NCBI RefSeq assembly: GCF_036924535.1
Contig: NZ_JAZHRT010000001.1
Coordinates: 434,001-498,000, forward strand
Direction of reading: 5' to 3'
DNA from: Bradyrhizobium sp. AZCC 2262
GTDB taxonomy: Bacteria; Pseudomonadota; Alphaproteobacteria; Rhizobiales; Xanthobacteraceae
DNA length: 64,000 bases
The notes under the pieces were generated by a model that worked only from the letters and a program-made list of their open reading frames with translations, was not told the origin of the DNA and did not search any database. Of this stretch, positions 37,039 through 48,104 are shown piece by piece. Made by a program: the position numbers and the translations under genes. How positions within the stretch are numbered: position 1 is the stretch's first letter; the number at the start of each line of letters is the position of its first letter.

Positions 37039-38139
37039 TTACTCCGCCGCCTGCGCCGCGCCGAGCGCCGGGTAATCCGTGTAGCCCTTGGCGCCGCCGC
37101 CGTAGAACGTATTCTTGTCCCACTCGTTCAGCGGCGCGCCCTTCTTCAGGCGTTCGACCAGGTCGGGGTTCGAGATGAAGGGTTTTCCGAATGCGATCAA
37201 ATCGGCCGCGCTGGCTTCGAGCACCTTGTTCGCAAGGTCGAAATCATAGCCGTTGTTGGCGACATAAGCCTGCTTGAAGCGCTTGCGCAAGGACGCATAA
37301 TCGAACGGCGCGATGTCACGCGGGCCGCCGGTCGCGCCTTCGATGACGTGGATATAGGTCAGCTTCAGCGCGTTGAGCCCGTCGACGATGTGATCGAACA
37401 GCGGCTGCGGATTGCTGTCGGATGCGTCGTTGGCCGGCGTCACCGGTGAAATGCGGATCCCGGTGCGTTCGGCGCCGGCGACCGCAGCCACCGCCTTCGA
37501 TACTTCCAGCATCAGCCTGGCGCGGTTCTCGATCGATCCACCGTAAGCATCGGTGCGCTTGTTGGTGCCGTCCCTGGCGAACTGGTCGAGCAGGTAGCCG
37601 TTGGCGCCGTGGATCTCGACGCCGTCGAAACCGGCGGCCAGTGCGTTTTCAGTGCCGCGCTTGAAATCCTCGATGATCCCTGGAATCTCCGAGAGCTCCA
37701 GCGCGCGGGGCTCGGAGATCTCGGTGAAGGTGCCGTTGACAAAGGTCTTGCCCTTGGCGCGGATCGCCGATGGCGCCACCGGCTTGCCGCCGCCCGGTTG
37801 CAGTGAGTCGTGCGAGACGCGGCCGACATGCCAGATCTGGATGAAGATGCGCCCGCCTTTTTCGTGCACGCGGTCGGTGACCTTGCGCCAGCCTTCGACC
37901 TGCTCCTTCGAATAGATGCCGGGCGTATCCTGATAGCCCTGGCCCTGCTGCGAGACCTGGCTCGCCTCGGTGATCAGGAGGCCTGCGGAGGCGCGCTGCC
38001 CATAATAGTCGATCGCCAGCGGGCTCGGCACCATGCCGGGCGGCACCGCGCGGTTGCGGGTCAGCGGCGCCATCACGAGGCGGTTCGGAAGCGTGATCGG
38101 GCCAAGCTTGAAGGGCTCGAATAGTTTGGTCTGGCTCAT
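37039..38139 (-). CDS. Old yellow enzyme family alkene reductase
   Basis: 366 residues, full-length OYE TIM barrel with FMN. Visible motifs are LFEPFKLGPITLPNRLVMAPLTRNRA, the substrate-anchoring His/Asn in EIHGANGYLLDQF, DGTNKRTDAYGGSIENRARL, and the late GKPFISNPDL FMN-binding block. OYEs reduce activated C=C bonds (enones, nitro-esters) with NAD(P)H. ATG 38139 is chosen by homology of the start (LFEPFKLGPITLPNR); the ribosome site is poor and the frame stays open to 38301. The gene stands alone, so the true substrate is unknown. Confidence 0.9.
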   Translation of the reverse strand: MSQTKLFEPFKLGPITLPNRLVMAPLTRNRAVPPGMVPSPLAIDYYGQRASAGLLITEASQVSQQGQGYQDTPGIYSKEQVEGWRKVTDRVHEKGGRIFIQIWHVGRVSHDSLQPGGGKPVAPSAIRAKGKTFVNGTFTEISEPRALELSEIPGIIEDFKRGTENALAAGFDGVEIHGANGYLLDQFARDGTNKRTDAYGGSIENRARLMLEVSKAVAAVAGAERTGIRISPVTPANDASDSNPQPLFDHIVDGLNALKLTYIHVIEGATGGPRDIAPFDYASLRKRFKQAYVANNGYDFDLANKVLEASAADLIAFGKPFISNPDLVERLKKGAPLNEWDKNTFYGGGAKGYTDYPALGAAQAAE

Positions 38140-38493
38140 GTCAGGGATGTCCGCACTGGATGATGATAGGGAACAGTTGGGCATTGGGGCCAATTGCGCA
38201 ATCCCCGAGCCATTCGGCTTGCGCAGAGTAGCTGCGCCGGATCCCGGCCGTGTGGGCGGGTTCGAGCCATGGCGCAGGCGTGTGGACGCAGGATGATTCA
38301 TTCGAAATCAGGCGCCGCGTGGCAAAAGCGGTCTCCCGGCCGGCGCCCCGGCGGCCGAACGGCACCGTCAGCGCAACGATCGGGTTGCCGCCGACAGGCG
38401 TTGCGGCCGATCGGGCTGCCGATCAGGCTCGACGCGATCACATTGCCGCGAATGCCTTTTTATTCACCGCCGCGCCTGTCGATGCGCCACAAG
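38140..38493. other. Intergenic region, no gene supported
   Basis: About 350 bp between the alkene reductase start and the SPFH gene. Open frames on both strands lack ribosome sites and recognisable products. No repeat or hairpin stood out. Confidence 0.5.
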
Positions 38494-39228
38494 CTATTCC
38501 GCCGCATATCCCATTCGCCTGTGGTCAAATTCCACAATCGGCCCTGCGGAATCCACCTGCAGCAGTTCGAAGGTCAGGCATTCGCAACCGATGGCGCGCA
38601 GCACCTGGTTGGCGGCTTTGTGTACGCTGTTGTTGAAGTTCTGGTGATCCATCTGAATTTCGAGGCGAGGCTTGCGGCTGCATACCGCCTTCACGACCGA
38701 CTGCAGCCGGATGAAGACCTCGTCCCGGTAGTTCTGGGTGCTTTCGAAGGAGGCCCTGGGATCGACGATCTGAGTCCGTGCGACATAGACGAGGTTGATT
38801 GCAAAGCGGTCGGCGGAAACGGCGCCTTGTGTGCACCGAAACACCTCGGGGCGCCTGTCGATCCGCGCCAGTTGGCGGCTGCCGGCGCTGATCCGATGCC
38901 GGCCGGGGGGCAGCGCCCTTTCAAAACGGCCGTTCCGGTAGAGCAGCACGGTTTCAAACTGCTGCACGCAGACCCGCTCGAAGCCGAGCAGCGCCATGAT
39001 GCCCTTCCTGAACAGCGTCGAAATCCAGGCCCACGCGCTGGCGATCGCGGCGATGACGATCAGGGAAAATGCTATCGACCCCAGAAGTTCACCCACGCTT
39101 TTCCTTCCCCTGCCATGTTTTTTATCTGGTTGGCGACCCTGCGATGCCGGCTCTTCACTCTGGTCTTCGCTTTGCTTTTTTCTTGGCTTTTCATACGTCG
39201 AAATTAAGTCATCCGCATTTTCAATCAC
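38494..39228 (-). CDS. SPFH/band-7 domain membrane protein
   Basis: 244 residues. A basic N-terminal tail leads to one membrane helix (LLGSIAFSLIVIAAIASAWAW). A band-7/SPFH-type domain follows (VLLYRNGRFERALPPGRHRI, SADRFAINLVYVARTQIVDPRASFE). SPFH proteins form membrane-bound assemblies that scaffold proteases or microdomains. The start is a GTG at 39228; no strong ribosome site was seen, so an internal start is possible. The gene stands alone between repeat-rich DNA and an intergenic gap. The function is inferred from the fold. Confidence 0.65.
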   Translation of the reverse strand: MIENADDLISTYEKPRKKQSEDQSEEPASQGRQPDKKHGRGRKSVGELLGSIAFSLIVIAAIASAWAWISTLFRKGIMALLGFERVCVQQFETVLLYRNGRFERALPPGRHRISAGSRQLARIDRRPEVFRCTQGAVSADRFAINLVYVARTQIVDPRASFESTQNYRDEVFIRLQSVVKAVCSRKPRLEIQMDHQNFNNSVHKAANQVLRAIGCECLTFELLQVDSAGPIVEFDHRRMGYAAE

Positions 39229-39429
39229 AGCGCGTAAACAAAAAAATAATCGGCCCTCGCCCGACGATTTGCATTTTGAATAAAGTCATTGTGATGCCCG
39301 ATTGAGCACGCCGTTGCCGTCGCTTTTGGCGTTGCCAGGCGGGCAATCCGCTCCTCGGATGGCCTGTTCGTCCGGGACGATCCCGGTATCGTTTCCGCTC
39401 AGCCGGGCCACGCGTGCTTGCCAAATTGT

Positions 39430-40115
39430 CCTTGCGAAAGCAGGAACCCATATCCACAACTTTTAGTTGCTGGTGGGATAGCGGCCCCGGCTTCGTCTCC
39501 CAATCGGCCTTCGTGGTCATGGGTCGTAGATTTCCGATTCAAGTGTCAGATAGCGGCGAGGATGCGCGCCCGCATTCCCGCGGCGCAGATGGCGTCCGGG
39601 CTTTGCGTCGCTTGCCGCCCTCGAAGAGATGAGGGCGCAGGGAAGACCGGGTGCACGCTGCACCCGCGGTCTCGTGTGCAATTGCGCACAGAAGATGCGC
39701 ACACGAGCATACAGGTACAGGCGGAGCATCCCGGCCTTCCCTGCGCAGTGGCTTTACGGCTTACTTCGTGCTCTCCCCGGCGAACGGCTCTTTTGCCACC
39801 GTCGCCTCCGAGAAGCTTCGCTTCTCTCGGACTTAATGCCAGCACCGCGACATCAGGACCACACGACTTCGCCGTACGCTCGAGCCACACACGTCAGTCG
39901 CAGCTCTCGCGTCCACCGCATCCCACCGCGCGTTCGTGACGTTCGCGAGCGCCCTCTCATCGGGTGAGACGGGCGGAGTTATGCGGTTGATTTGGGTGAG
40001 AACGAAAGCGGAATATTTTTGCCCGAAGGGCTGGACAGGTTTTGGGTGATTTGCCCGTCGTGTTGAAATGCCGCACACGCGCGAGCAGATTTTGCTTGCA
40101 CGATAAGGCAAATCA
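39430..40115. repeat. Repeat-rich intergenic region
   Basis: This stretch holds several imperfect inverted repeats, such as CGCACACGAG/CTCGTGTGC-like and AGAAGCTTCGCTTCTC, and no credible gene. Translated, it gives Arg-rich frames (one begins MRAQGRPGARCTRGLV). I recognise these as artefacts of a sequence that recurs between genes in Bradyrhizobium genomes. That recurrence is from general knowledge and was not tested here. Confidence 0.55.
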
Positions 40116-40125
40116 CCCCGCAGCC

Positions 40126-40248
40126 GTAGGGTGGGCAAAGGCGCGGAAGCGCCGTACCCACCAGCTCACGCCGCGCTCATGGTGGTGGGCACGCTTCCGC
40201 CTTCGCTCTTCGAGCGACAGTGAGACAAGTTCGTTTTGCCCACCCTAC
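40126..40248. repeat. Palindromic element with 12-bp GTAGGGTGGGCA terminal inverted repeats
   Basis: Perfect 12-bp terminal inverted repeats GTAGGGTGGGCA (40126) and TGCCCACCCTAC (ending 40248) bound 123 bp with inner arms around GCGGAAGCG/CGCTTCCGC. A related element lies at 53705-53830. It has no coding capacity. Confidence 0.75.
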
Positions 40249-40360
40249 ACGCGCGACCGTCGGCTCACGCCTGCTTGAGCCAATGACGGGCGCCATCATC
40301 ATTGCGCCTCGCGCATTCCGGAATAGGATAACGCGAACATGGGTGATGGGAGTCCCCGCA

Positions 40361-40585
40361 ATGGCCATCAACAAGGACAAGATCGACGATACGGCGCTGG
40401 CGCTGCTCTATCTGACCCTGCATGACGATTACAGGGCATGGAAAGGCTTTGCTTGGAGCGTGCTCGGCCGCCTGCACGAAAAGGGAATGATCGACGATCC
40501 CGTCGGCAAGGTGAAGTCGGTGGTTTTCACCGACGAGGGGCTGGAGCGGGCGAAGAAGCTGTTTGAGGAGATGTTCGAGGAGTAG
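40361..40585 (+). CDS. Small DUF6429-like conserved protein
   Basis: 74 residues: KIDDTALALLYLTLHDDYRAWKGFAWSVLGRLHEKGMIDDPVGKVKSVVFTDEGLERAKKLFEEMF. The pattern of a short helical domain, a Trp-Lys-Gly-Phe, a DPVGK loop and a C-terminal EGL...LFE helix is that of the DUF6429 family. It looks like a compact winged-helix-like fold. ATG 40361 has GGGAG 8 bp upstream. The function is unknown. Confidence 0.75.
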   Translation: MAINKDKIDDTALALLYLTLHDDYRAWKGFAWSVLGRLHEKGMIDDPVGKVKSVVFTDEGLERAKKLFEEMFEE

Positions 40586-40596
40586 GGCAGCGCGGC

Positions 40597-40692
40597 GTAG
40601 GATGGTAGAGCGCAGCGAAACCCACCGTCTTTCCGATCGCGAAGCGGTAAGTTACGTTTGCGCCTTCGCGCTTCGAGCCACGGTGGACGGGT
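40597..40692. repeat. Repeat copy GTAGGATGGTAGAGCGCAGC
   Basis: GTAGGATGGTAGAGCGCAGCGAAACCCACCGT and its surroundings match the core at 42037 (AGGATGGGTAGAGCGCAGCGAAACCCATCG) at most positions. It belongs to a family of short intergenic repeats and lies just after the DUF6429-like gene. Confidence 0.6.
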
Positions 40693-40716
40693 CGATAACT
40701 CACTCTACGATTTCTG

Positions 40717-41220
40717 CTATTTATCAAACTCTATTTTTTCGCCGGTGAGGGGATTGATTCCAAAGCCCGGTCGGTCGTCAGCGTCCTCATCATCCTCGGC
40801 GTATTGCACAGGAGCCTCGCCACGCGTTGCGACGATGCGCGGATACCGGGTCTTGGCGCTCTTCTTTCCCTCTGCGCGCAGGGTGATCCGGAAGAGCCAG
40901 TCGTCGCCATAGTCGAACAGAAATAGCATTGTGTGCCCAACTTCGGGAAAAGCCTGCGACATTCTGGTCTTCTTGACGCCGAGCACCCGTGGATCGGCAT
41001 CGCCCATATCCGCGAACAGCTCGTATTTTGGGAATGTCTTGTAGATCTTGGCGGGAGTGAGCCCGGTATAGAAGCCGAAGGCGTGATCGAAATCGAAATT
41101 GAACGAGGAGACAACGGCTTCGGCCAGCACGTACAACGACTTTGCAGGGTCGAGCTCTATGTCCCGATAGACCGCCGCGCTGCCCTGGAGCGCCGCCCGA
41201 AAGATGAAGGTGTCCGCCAT
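40717..41220 (-). CDS. pRiA4b ORF-3-like protein
   Basis: 167 residues fitting the plasmid pRiA4b ORF-3-like family (PF07929): an N-terminal FRAALQGSAAVYRDIELDPAKSLYVLAEAVVSSFNFDFDHAFGFY block and a later FLFDYGDDWLFRITL, both family hallmarks. Members are often found near mobile elements, but this one has no transposase beside it. The function is unknown. ATG 41220 has GAGG 6 bp upstream. Confidence 0.85.
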   Translation of the reverse strand: MADTFIFRAALQGSAAVYRDIELDPAKSLYVLAEAVVSSFNFDFDHAFGFYTGLTPAKIYKTFPKYELFADMGDADPRVLGVKKTRMSQAFPEVGHTMLFLFDYGDDWLFRITLRAEGKKSAKTRYPRIVATRGEAPVQYAEDDEDADDRPGFGINPLTGEKIEFDK

Positions 41221-41560
41221 CTCGAACCTCATTTGCGCCTGCAGCAACGCCAGAGAGAATAGACGCGGAAACGCGCTTTGCTCAAGCGCTGGAATTTGCA
41301 GGATAGCTATAGGAGATTTCTCGATATAGTCCCGGATGTCGCAGCGTTCACCCGGGCTACGCTTGCTATCGTGCCAGGGTGCGCAGCCAGTTTGCCGCCC
41401 GGGCGGTCATCTTTCCTGATGGCAGCTTTGCCGTGCCATACGACCGGCAGGCCGCGAAAACCTCGCGCGTGAGCTGGCTTGGTTGAGCCCTCGCCAGAGC
41501 AAGCAAAGCCGATGGGGCCCGCGCGAGCGCGCACCGCAATGACGGCGAAACCTGCCCGAC
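41221..41560. other. Intergenic region, no gene supported
   Basis: About 340 bp with fragments of palindromic repeats (for example CCCGGGCTACGC and GCCCGCGCGAGCGCGC) but no convincing coding sequence or terminator. Confidence 0.5.
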
Positions 41561-41845
41561 CTAGCTGTGCGCGGGAATGTCGATGCCGTCAGTCGCATAC
41601 TGCCGGATCTTGTTCCGCATCGTGCGCACCGAAAGGCCGAGCACGCGGGCGGCGTGGGTGCGATTGCCGTGGCAGCGCGCCAGCGTCTGCAGCACGAGTT
41701 CACGCTCGATCGCCTCGATTGTGGAGCCGATCAGCATCGGCACGATTTGATGGGGTGAAAGGGTCTGAGAATCCGACAGCGGAATCTCGGGCACGGGCAC
41801 ACAGTCCGCGCCAAGGTACACGTCACCAAGATACTCCTGGGGCAT
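41561..41845 (-). CDS. Small Fis-type helix-turn-helix protein
   Basis: 94 residues. An N-terminal acidic, unstructured half is followed by a Fis-family DNA-binding domain of the type found at the C-terminus of NtrC and FlbD: ERELVLQTLARCHGNRTHAARVLGLSVRTMRNKIRQY. It lacks AAA+ and receiver domains, so it is a free-standing HTH protein. ATG 41845 has GGGAGG 5 bp upstream. Its targets are unknown; similar short proteins occur near flagellar genes in other rhizobia, but none are here. Confidence 0.8.
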   Translation of the reverse strand: MPQEYLGDVYLGADCVPVPEIPLSDSQTLSPHQIVPMLIGSTIEAIERELVLQTLARCHGNRTHAARVLGLSVRTMRNKIRQYATDGIDIPAHS

Positions 41846-42036
41846 CAACACCTCCCGAACAACGCTTGCTCCGAAACGCGGAGCAGAAACATCAGGAATC
41901 AACGGCCCCCTAGCCGTAGAGGGAGAGTGGGCGCGTTTGGTTAATGAAAGGTTAAGAAGCACGGAGAGGTTTTGACGTCGCTTTGCTACACCCTGGCGTA
42001 TATGTTCAACGGCAGGCAGATAGACATGTCAGCAGC

Positions 42037-42140
42037 GCAGGATGGGTAGAGCGCAGCGAAACCCATCGCTGTTCGTGCCAGAACCGCTTGCTCTCGTTGC
42101 GAAGATGGCGGATTACGCTTCGCTATCCGCGCTACGTGCT
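42037..42140. repeat. Repeat copy AGGATGGGTAGAGCGCAGC
   Basis: Shares AGGATGG-TAGAGCGCAGCGAAACCCA with the copy at 40597. It lies within a non-coding stretch from 41846 to about 42390 that shows no supported gene. Confidence 0.55.
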
Positions 42141-42392
42141 GGTTACCGACAACTGGCTCGTGACCATCTCAGCCATTCGTAGTTCGCATGAGCGTAGCGA
42201 TATACACGACGCCCTGAACCCCGGATGTCGCTGCGATCCGGACCACGCTTGCTGCACCTCGAAGCCGTCGGGGAGCGCGCCGTTGGCTTCGAAGCTGGGA
42301 CGCCGGAGACGAAGAGAAGTCGCCGGCGCGGGTGGGAAAGAGAGCGGCTGGCTTTGATGCCAATGGGACGTGGTGGATGGGGGCACCGGTAG

Positions 42393-42842
42393 TTTTCGGA
42401 CTGGATATCCCACAACGAGGCCAACGAGTACCTTGATACTGAATGGGCAGAAAAGAAAAAATCGGAGCTGTTCTTTTACTCGAAGATTTCAGACTATTTC
42501 AAAGACGATTTTCCCGACATTAAGATAGCTAGTGAACTAGAACGGGATCTGCTCATCCAGAAATTGTCGGTTAGCGGTTCATTTGCAAATACGCATCTTC
42601 TAATTGGGAGATTGTCCAAGCAGTCAGAGTTCTCGCCGACGCAGGTCGAGCAGTTAGCCGAAATCCCACAATCCAACCATCAGGTCGGTTGGATTGTGGG
42701 CGACGATGACTTGCGAAATTTTTACAAATCGCTCCTCGATAACTACGGCGACAAGATACAGGCTGGTGTCGCCTCTAAACTGGTCAAGCTGATTGCTGAG
42801 GAAGAGCCGAATTTGGCAGAGGACGACGGAATTCCGCTTTGA
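42393..42842 (+). pseudogene. 5'-truncated, AT-rich gene remnant
   Basis: An uninterrupted frame from just after an in-frame TAG at 42390 to the stop at 42842 encodes 149 residues. They include WAEKKKSELFFYSKISDYFKDDF, ASELERDLLIQKLSVSGSFAN and VGWIVGDDDLRNFYKSLLDNYG. The coding look begins well before the first in-frame start-like codon (TTG 42564), so the 5' end appears lost. The region is visibly richer in A and T than its neighbours, as with transferred DNA. The C-terminal part faintly recalls PIN-like/DUF4935 proteins; that is a guess. Confidence 0.55.
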
Positions 42843-42893
42843 AGCTAGTGGACCCCGTCATCCTCCTGTAGCTCGCTAGGATGGGTAGTCTCC

Positions 42894-44964
<2,071 letters not shown>

Positions 44965-44981
44965 TAACTGGTGTTCTCATC

Positions 44982-45590
44982 TCACGCGGCCTCCGCGCTC
45001 TGGCCCAGCCATTGCCGCACCCGTGCATCCGGGTCGGCGTTCTGGGTGACGTCGCTGACGACAGCGATGGAGTCCGCACCGGCTGCAAAAATCTCGGCCG
45101 ACTGTTCGAACTTGATGCCGCCGATCGCGACCAGCGGGATGGGGCCTGCGCGCTTCTTCCACTCGGTGATCTTTGCAATGCCTTGCGGCGCGAAGCGCAT
45201 GGATTTCAGCGTGGTCGGAAAGATCGGGCCGAGCGCGATATAGTCCGGCTTCGCTGCCAGCGCGGTCGCCAGTTCCTCGTCGTCATGGGTGGAGATACCG
45301 AGCGTCAATCCCGCTTTGCGGATTTCGCCGAGGTCGGCGTCGACAAGGTCTTCCTGGCCGAGATGCAGGTGTTTTGCGCCGGCGACGATCGCGGCGCGCC
45401 AGTAATCGTTGACCACGAGTTTTGCGTCAGTGCCCTTGATGGCCTCCAGCGCGTCGGTCACGATCTGCAGCGCCTCTGATTCATTGAGGTCCTTGGCGCG
45501 CAACTGGATGGTGCCGGCGCCGAGCAGCGCCAGCCGCGTCACCCAGGCGACGTTGTGAACGACAGGATAGAATTTATCAGGATACGGCAT
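44982..45590 (-). CDS. thiE: Thiamine phosphate synthase ThiE
   Basis: 202 residues, TIM-barrel ThiE. Motifs are [47 protein letters not shown] and [30 protein letters not shown]. It couples the pyrimidine and thiazole halves. It overlaps thiG by 14 bp. Confidence 0.93.
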   Translation of the reverse strand: MPYPDKFYPVVHNVAWVTRLALLGAGTIQLRAKDLNESEALQIVTDALEAIKGTDAKLVVNDYWRAAIVAGAKHLHLGQEDLVDADLGEIRKAGLTLGISTHDDEELATALAAKPDYIALGPIFPTTLKSMRFAPQGIAKITEWKKRAGPIPLVAIGGIKFEQSAEIFAAGADSIAVVSDVTQNADPDARVRQWLGQSAEAA

Positions 45591-46359
45591 GCCAGAACGG
45601 TGTCCCGATCACAGGGGTTGAAGGCGAGGCGAAGTCGCGGGCTTCCATCAGCCCGGCCTCGTAGGCGGTGCGGCCGGCTTCGACGCCTGATCGAAACGCA
45701 TTGGCCATCACGACAGGATCGGCGGCCTTTGCGATCGCCGTGTTGAGCAGCACGGCGTCGTAGCCGAGTTCGAGGGCGTGCGCCGCATGCGAGGGCGCCC
45801 CTAAGCCGGCGTCGACCACGAGCGTGATATCGGGCAGGCGCTCGCGCATCAATTTCAGCGCGTCACGGTTGGTGATCCCCTTGGCGCTGCCGATCGGCGC
45901 GGCCCATGGCATCACGACCTTGCACCCTGTATCGACCAGCCGCATCGCGACCGAAAGGTCTTCGGTGCAATAGGGGAACACCTCAAACCCGTCCTTGATC
46001 AGGATGGCGGCGGCTTCGACCAGGCCGACCACGTCGGGCTGCAGCGTGTCGTTGTCGGCGATCACCTCCAGCTTGATCCAGGGCGTGCCGAACAATTCAC
46101 GCGCCAGCTTTGCCGTCGTCACCGCCTCGCGCACGCTGCGGCAGCCGGCGGTGTTCGGCAGCACCGTCACGTCAAGCTCGCGGATCAGCGACCAGAACGC
46201 ATCGCCCGTCTTGCCGCCGGCGGCCTCGCGCCGCAGCGACACCGTGACGATGTTGGCCCCCGACGCGCGGATCGCGTCCTGCATGATCGCCGGCGAGGGG
46301 TAGAGCGCGCTGCCGATCAGGAGGCGGGAGGAGAAGGTTTTGCCGTAGAAGTTCAGCAT
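45577..46359 (-). CDS. thiG: Thiazole synthase ThiG
   Basis: 260 residues with the ThiG TIM barrel: [17 protein letters not shown], the Schiff-base Lys in [37 protein letters not shown], and [19 protein letters not shown]. It builds the thiazole phosphate with ThiS thiocarboxylate and dehydroglycine. ATG 46359 is chosen because it opens on the family N-terminus; an upstream in-frame start adds 12 unusual residues. About 325 bp of repeats separate it from thiS. Confidence 0.94.
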   Translation of the reverse strand: MLNFYGKTFSSRLLIGSALYPSPAIMQDAIRASGANIVTVSLRREAAGGKTGDAFWSLIRELDVTVLPNTAGCRSVREAVTTAKLARELFGTPWIKLEVIADNDTLQPDVVGLVEAAAILIKDGFEVFPYCTEDLSVAMRLVDTGCKVVMPWAAPIGSAKGITNRDALKLMRERLPDITLVVDAGLGAPSHAAHALELGYDAVLLNTAIAKAADPVVMANAFRSGVEAGRTAYEAGLMEARDFASPSTPVIGTPFWHAVS

Positions 46360-46404
46360 GGTGTCAGGGTCCTGTCCCGCAACTCGTTCTCGCATCTACC
46401 GCTC

Positions 46405-46503
46405 GTCATCCCCGCGAAGGCGGGGATCCAGTACGCCGGGAAGCCAGCGATCGAACCGAAAAGCCGCGGCGTACTGGGTCGCCCGGTCAAGCCGGGCGAT
46501 GAC
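46405..46503. repeat. Palindromic repeat with GTCATC/GATGAC ends, between thiS and thiG
   Basis: A 99-bp element with terminal GTCATCCCCGCGAAGGCGGGGAT, complementary GCCGGGCGATGAC, and inner arms CAGTACGCC/GGCGTACTG. It is the first of two elements in the thiS-thiG gap. Confidence 0.65.
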
Positions 46504-46538
46504 AGCGGAGTTTGTTGTGAGCGCTCGCAACCAACTTT

Positions 46539-46656
46539 GTCGTCCCTGCGAACGCAGGGACCCATACCGCGTGATCTCAGTTGTGGGCACGGTGGCAGAG
46601 ACCTTTCGTCATCACGGACGCCGGTGGTTATGGGTCCCTGCGTTCGCAGGGACGAC
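46539..46656. repeat. Palindromic repeat with GTCGTCCC/GGGACGAC ends, between thiS and thiG
   Basis: A 118-bp element with terminal arms GTCGTCCCTGCGAACGCAGGGAC and its complement near 46634-46656. It is the second element in the gap that splits the thiamine operon. Confidence 0.65.
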
Positions 46657-46683
46657 GTGGGGAGAGTGCGCGTGTTCATCACA

Positions 46684-46881
46684 TCACCCTCCCTGCCGTG
46701 GCGTGATGATCTCGATCTCGTCGCCGCTCTTCAGCGCGGTCTCCGCCCAGCGGCTTTTCGGCAGCACGTCGTAATTCAGCGCAATCGCGAAATGCGTGCC
46801 TTCGTATTCGAGCTCGCTGAGCAGCGCGTCGACGCGGGAAGAGGTGATCTCCCGCTGCTCCCCGTTGACGGTCACACGCAT
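46684..46881 (-). CDS. thiS: Sulfur carrier protein ThiS
   Basis: 65 residues of ubiquitin-like fold ending in the required Gly-Gly (ITPRQGG), which is thiocarboxylated to donate sulfur to ThiG. MRVTVNGEQREI and GDEIEIITP are typical. It overlaps the thiO 3' end by 10 bp, so it is translated in tandem. Confidence 0.93.
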   Translation of the reverse strand: MRVTVNGEQREITSSRVDALLSELEYEGTHFAIALNYDVLPKSRWAETALKSGDEIEIITPRQGG

Positions 46882-47882
46882 CGCATCACCTCATTGTCGA
46901 TCGCGCCGCGTTGCACGTAGCCAAGCGTCAGCTCGGCCAGCGCGGGGGCCAGCAGAAAACCGTGGCGGTAAAGGCCGTTCACCGCGATCTTCTTGTCGAC
47001 CGTGATGCGCGGCAGATTATCCGGGTAGGCGGGACGGAGGCCCGAGCCGAACTCGACGATGCGCGCTTCGGCAAAGGCCGGATGCACGGCATAGGCGGCG
47101 CCGAGCAGCTCCAGTGCCGAGCGCACGCTGACGCCGGTGTCCTCGGCCTCGATCGAGGTCGCGCCCAGCATGAATTTGTTGTCGCCGCGCGGGATCACGT
47201 AGAGCGGCCAGCGCGGATGGATCAGCCGCACCGGGCGCGACAGCTCGACCTCCGATGTCTCGACGATGATCATCTCGCCCTTGACGCCACGCAGCTCCGG
47301 CTGCTTGTCGCGCGCGGACAGTCCACGGCAGTCGATCACGATACCGTCGAGGTCCTCGCCATCAGCATCGCAGTCGAACTTGATGGTGCCGCCGGCGGCT
47401 TCGATGCGGGCATGCAGTTCGGGGAGCACGCGGCGCGGCTCGACATGGCCCTCGTTGGCATAGAACAGGCCATCGCGGAAACGGCCATCCAGCGATGGTT
47501 CGAGCTCGCTCAATCCCCGCGCGTCGAGCCTGGTATGGCCGGTGGTCAGTTTCGCAAAACGTTCGAAATCGGCGCGGTCGCGCGCATGCGCCACCACCAG
47601 CGATCCGTTGAACGGGGTTTTGGGAAAATGCGCGCGCCACAGGTCGAGCGAGCGGATGCCGAGCCGGCCGATCAGGGGTTCGGAGGTCTCGGCCTCGCAC
47701 CAGGGCGCCAGCATGCCGCCGGCCCAGTGGCTGGTGGAGAGCGTCATATCGGCGTCACTGCGCTCATACAGGGTAACGGCATGGCCGGCCTGTGCGAACA
47801 GCAGCGCCTGCCATGCGCCGGCAATGCCCGCGCCGATGATGGAAACGGGGGAATCCCCCCGCGGATCTGACTTCTGGTACAT
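46872..47882 (-). CDS. thiO: Glycine oxidase ThiO
   Basis: 336 residues of D-amino-acid-oxidase/ThiO fold. The N-terminal FAD motif is VSIIGAGIAGAWQALLFAQAGHAVTLYE. IDCRGLSARDKQPELRGVKGEM and the C-terminal NGLYRHGFLLAPALAELTLGYV complete the family pattern. It supplies the glycine imine needed by ThiG. It is the first gene of the cluster. The ATG lies directly after the P1 stem of the TPP riboswitch. Confidence 0.93.
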   Translation of the reverse strand: MYQKSDPRGDSPVSIIGAGIAGAWQALLFAQAGHAVTLYERSDADMTLSTSHWAGGMLAPWCEAETSEPLIGRLGIRSLDLWRAHFPKTPFNGSLVVAHARDRADFERFAKLTTGHTRLDARGLSELEPSLDGRFRDGLFYANEGHVEPRRVLPELHARIEAAGGTIKFDCDADGEDLDGIVIDCRGLSARDKQPELRGVKGEMIIVETSEVELSRPVRLIHPRWPLYVIPRGDNKFMLGATSIEAEDTGVSVRSALELLGAAYAVHPAFAEARIVEFGSGLRPAYPDNLPRITVDKKIAVNGLYRHGFLLAPALAELTLGYVQRGAIDNEVMRCV

Positions 47883-47999
47883 CCCTGTCCCTTCGCCGGC
47901 ATGACCCGGATCAGGTTCAAAGGGTCACCGCGGTCCAGCGCCTTTCGGCCCAAGCTTGCGGTATCTCAGCTCCTCATCGGAGCACCCCTCGGAACAGGG
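47883..47999 (-). promoter_or_regulatory. TPP riboswitch (THI element) controlling thiO and the thi cluster
   Basis: On the minus strand the RNA carries the THI-box landmarks GGGGTGCTCC, GCTGAGAT and CCCTTTGAACCTGATCC, then GGTCATGCCGGCGAAGGGA. The P1 strands, CCCTGTTCC and GGGACAGGG, pair. The 3' P1 strand is also the purine-rich ribosome site and stands against the thiO ATG at 47882. Formation of P1 on TPP binding would therefore hide the ribosome site directly, without a separate expression platform. The landmarks are seen; the mechanism is inferred. Confidence 0.95.
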
Positions 48000-48104
48000 C
48001 TAATGTAGGCAGTTGGGCTGACGTGTCAACGCGACTTTGCGGGAACTGCACCGCTGGGATGCCGTGACGCAGCGCAGCGCGCTGCCCCGGGGCACGAGAT
48101 CAGG

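Noticed and set aside
39629..39967. Arg-rich frame beginning MRAQGRPGARCTRGLV
   Set aside because: It lies in repeat-rich intergenic DNA, has no ribosome site, and its sequence is a familiar artefact of a repeat found widely in Bradyrhizobium.
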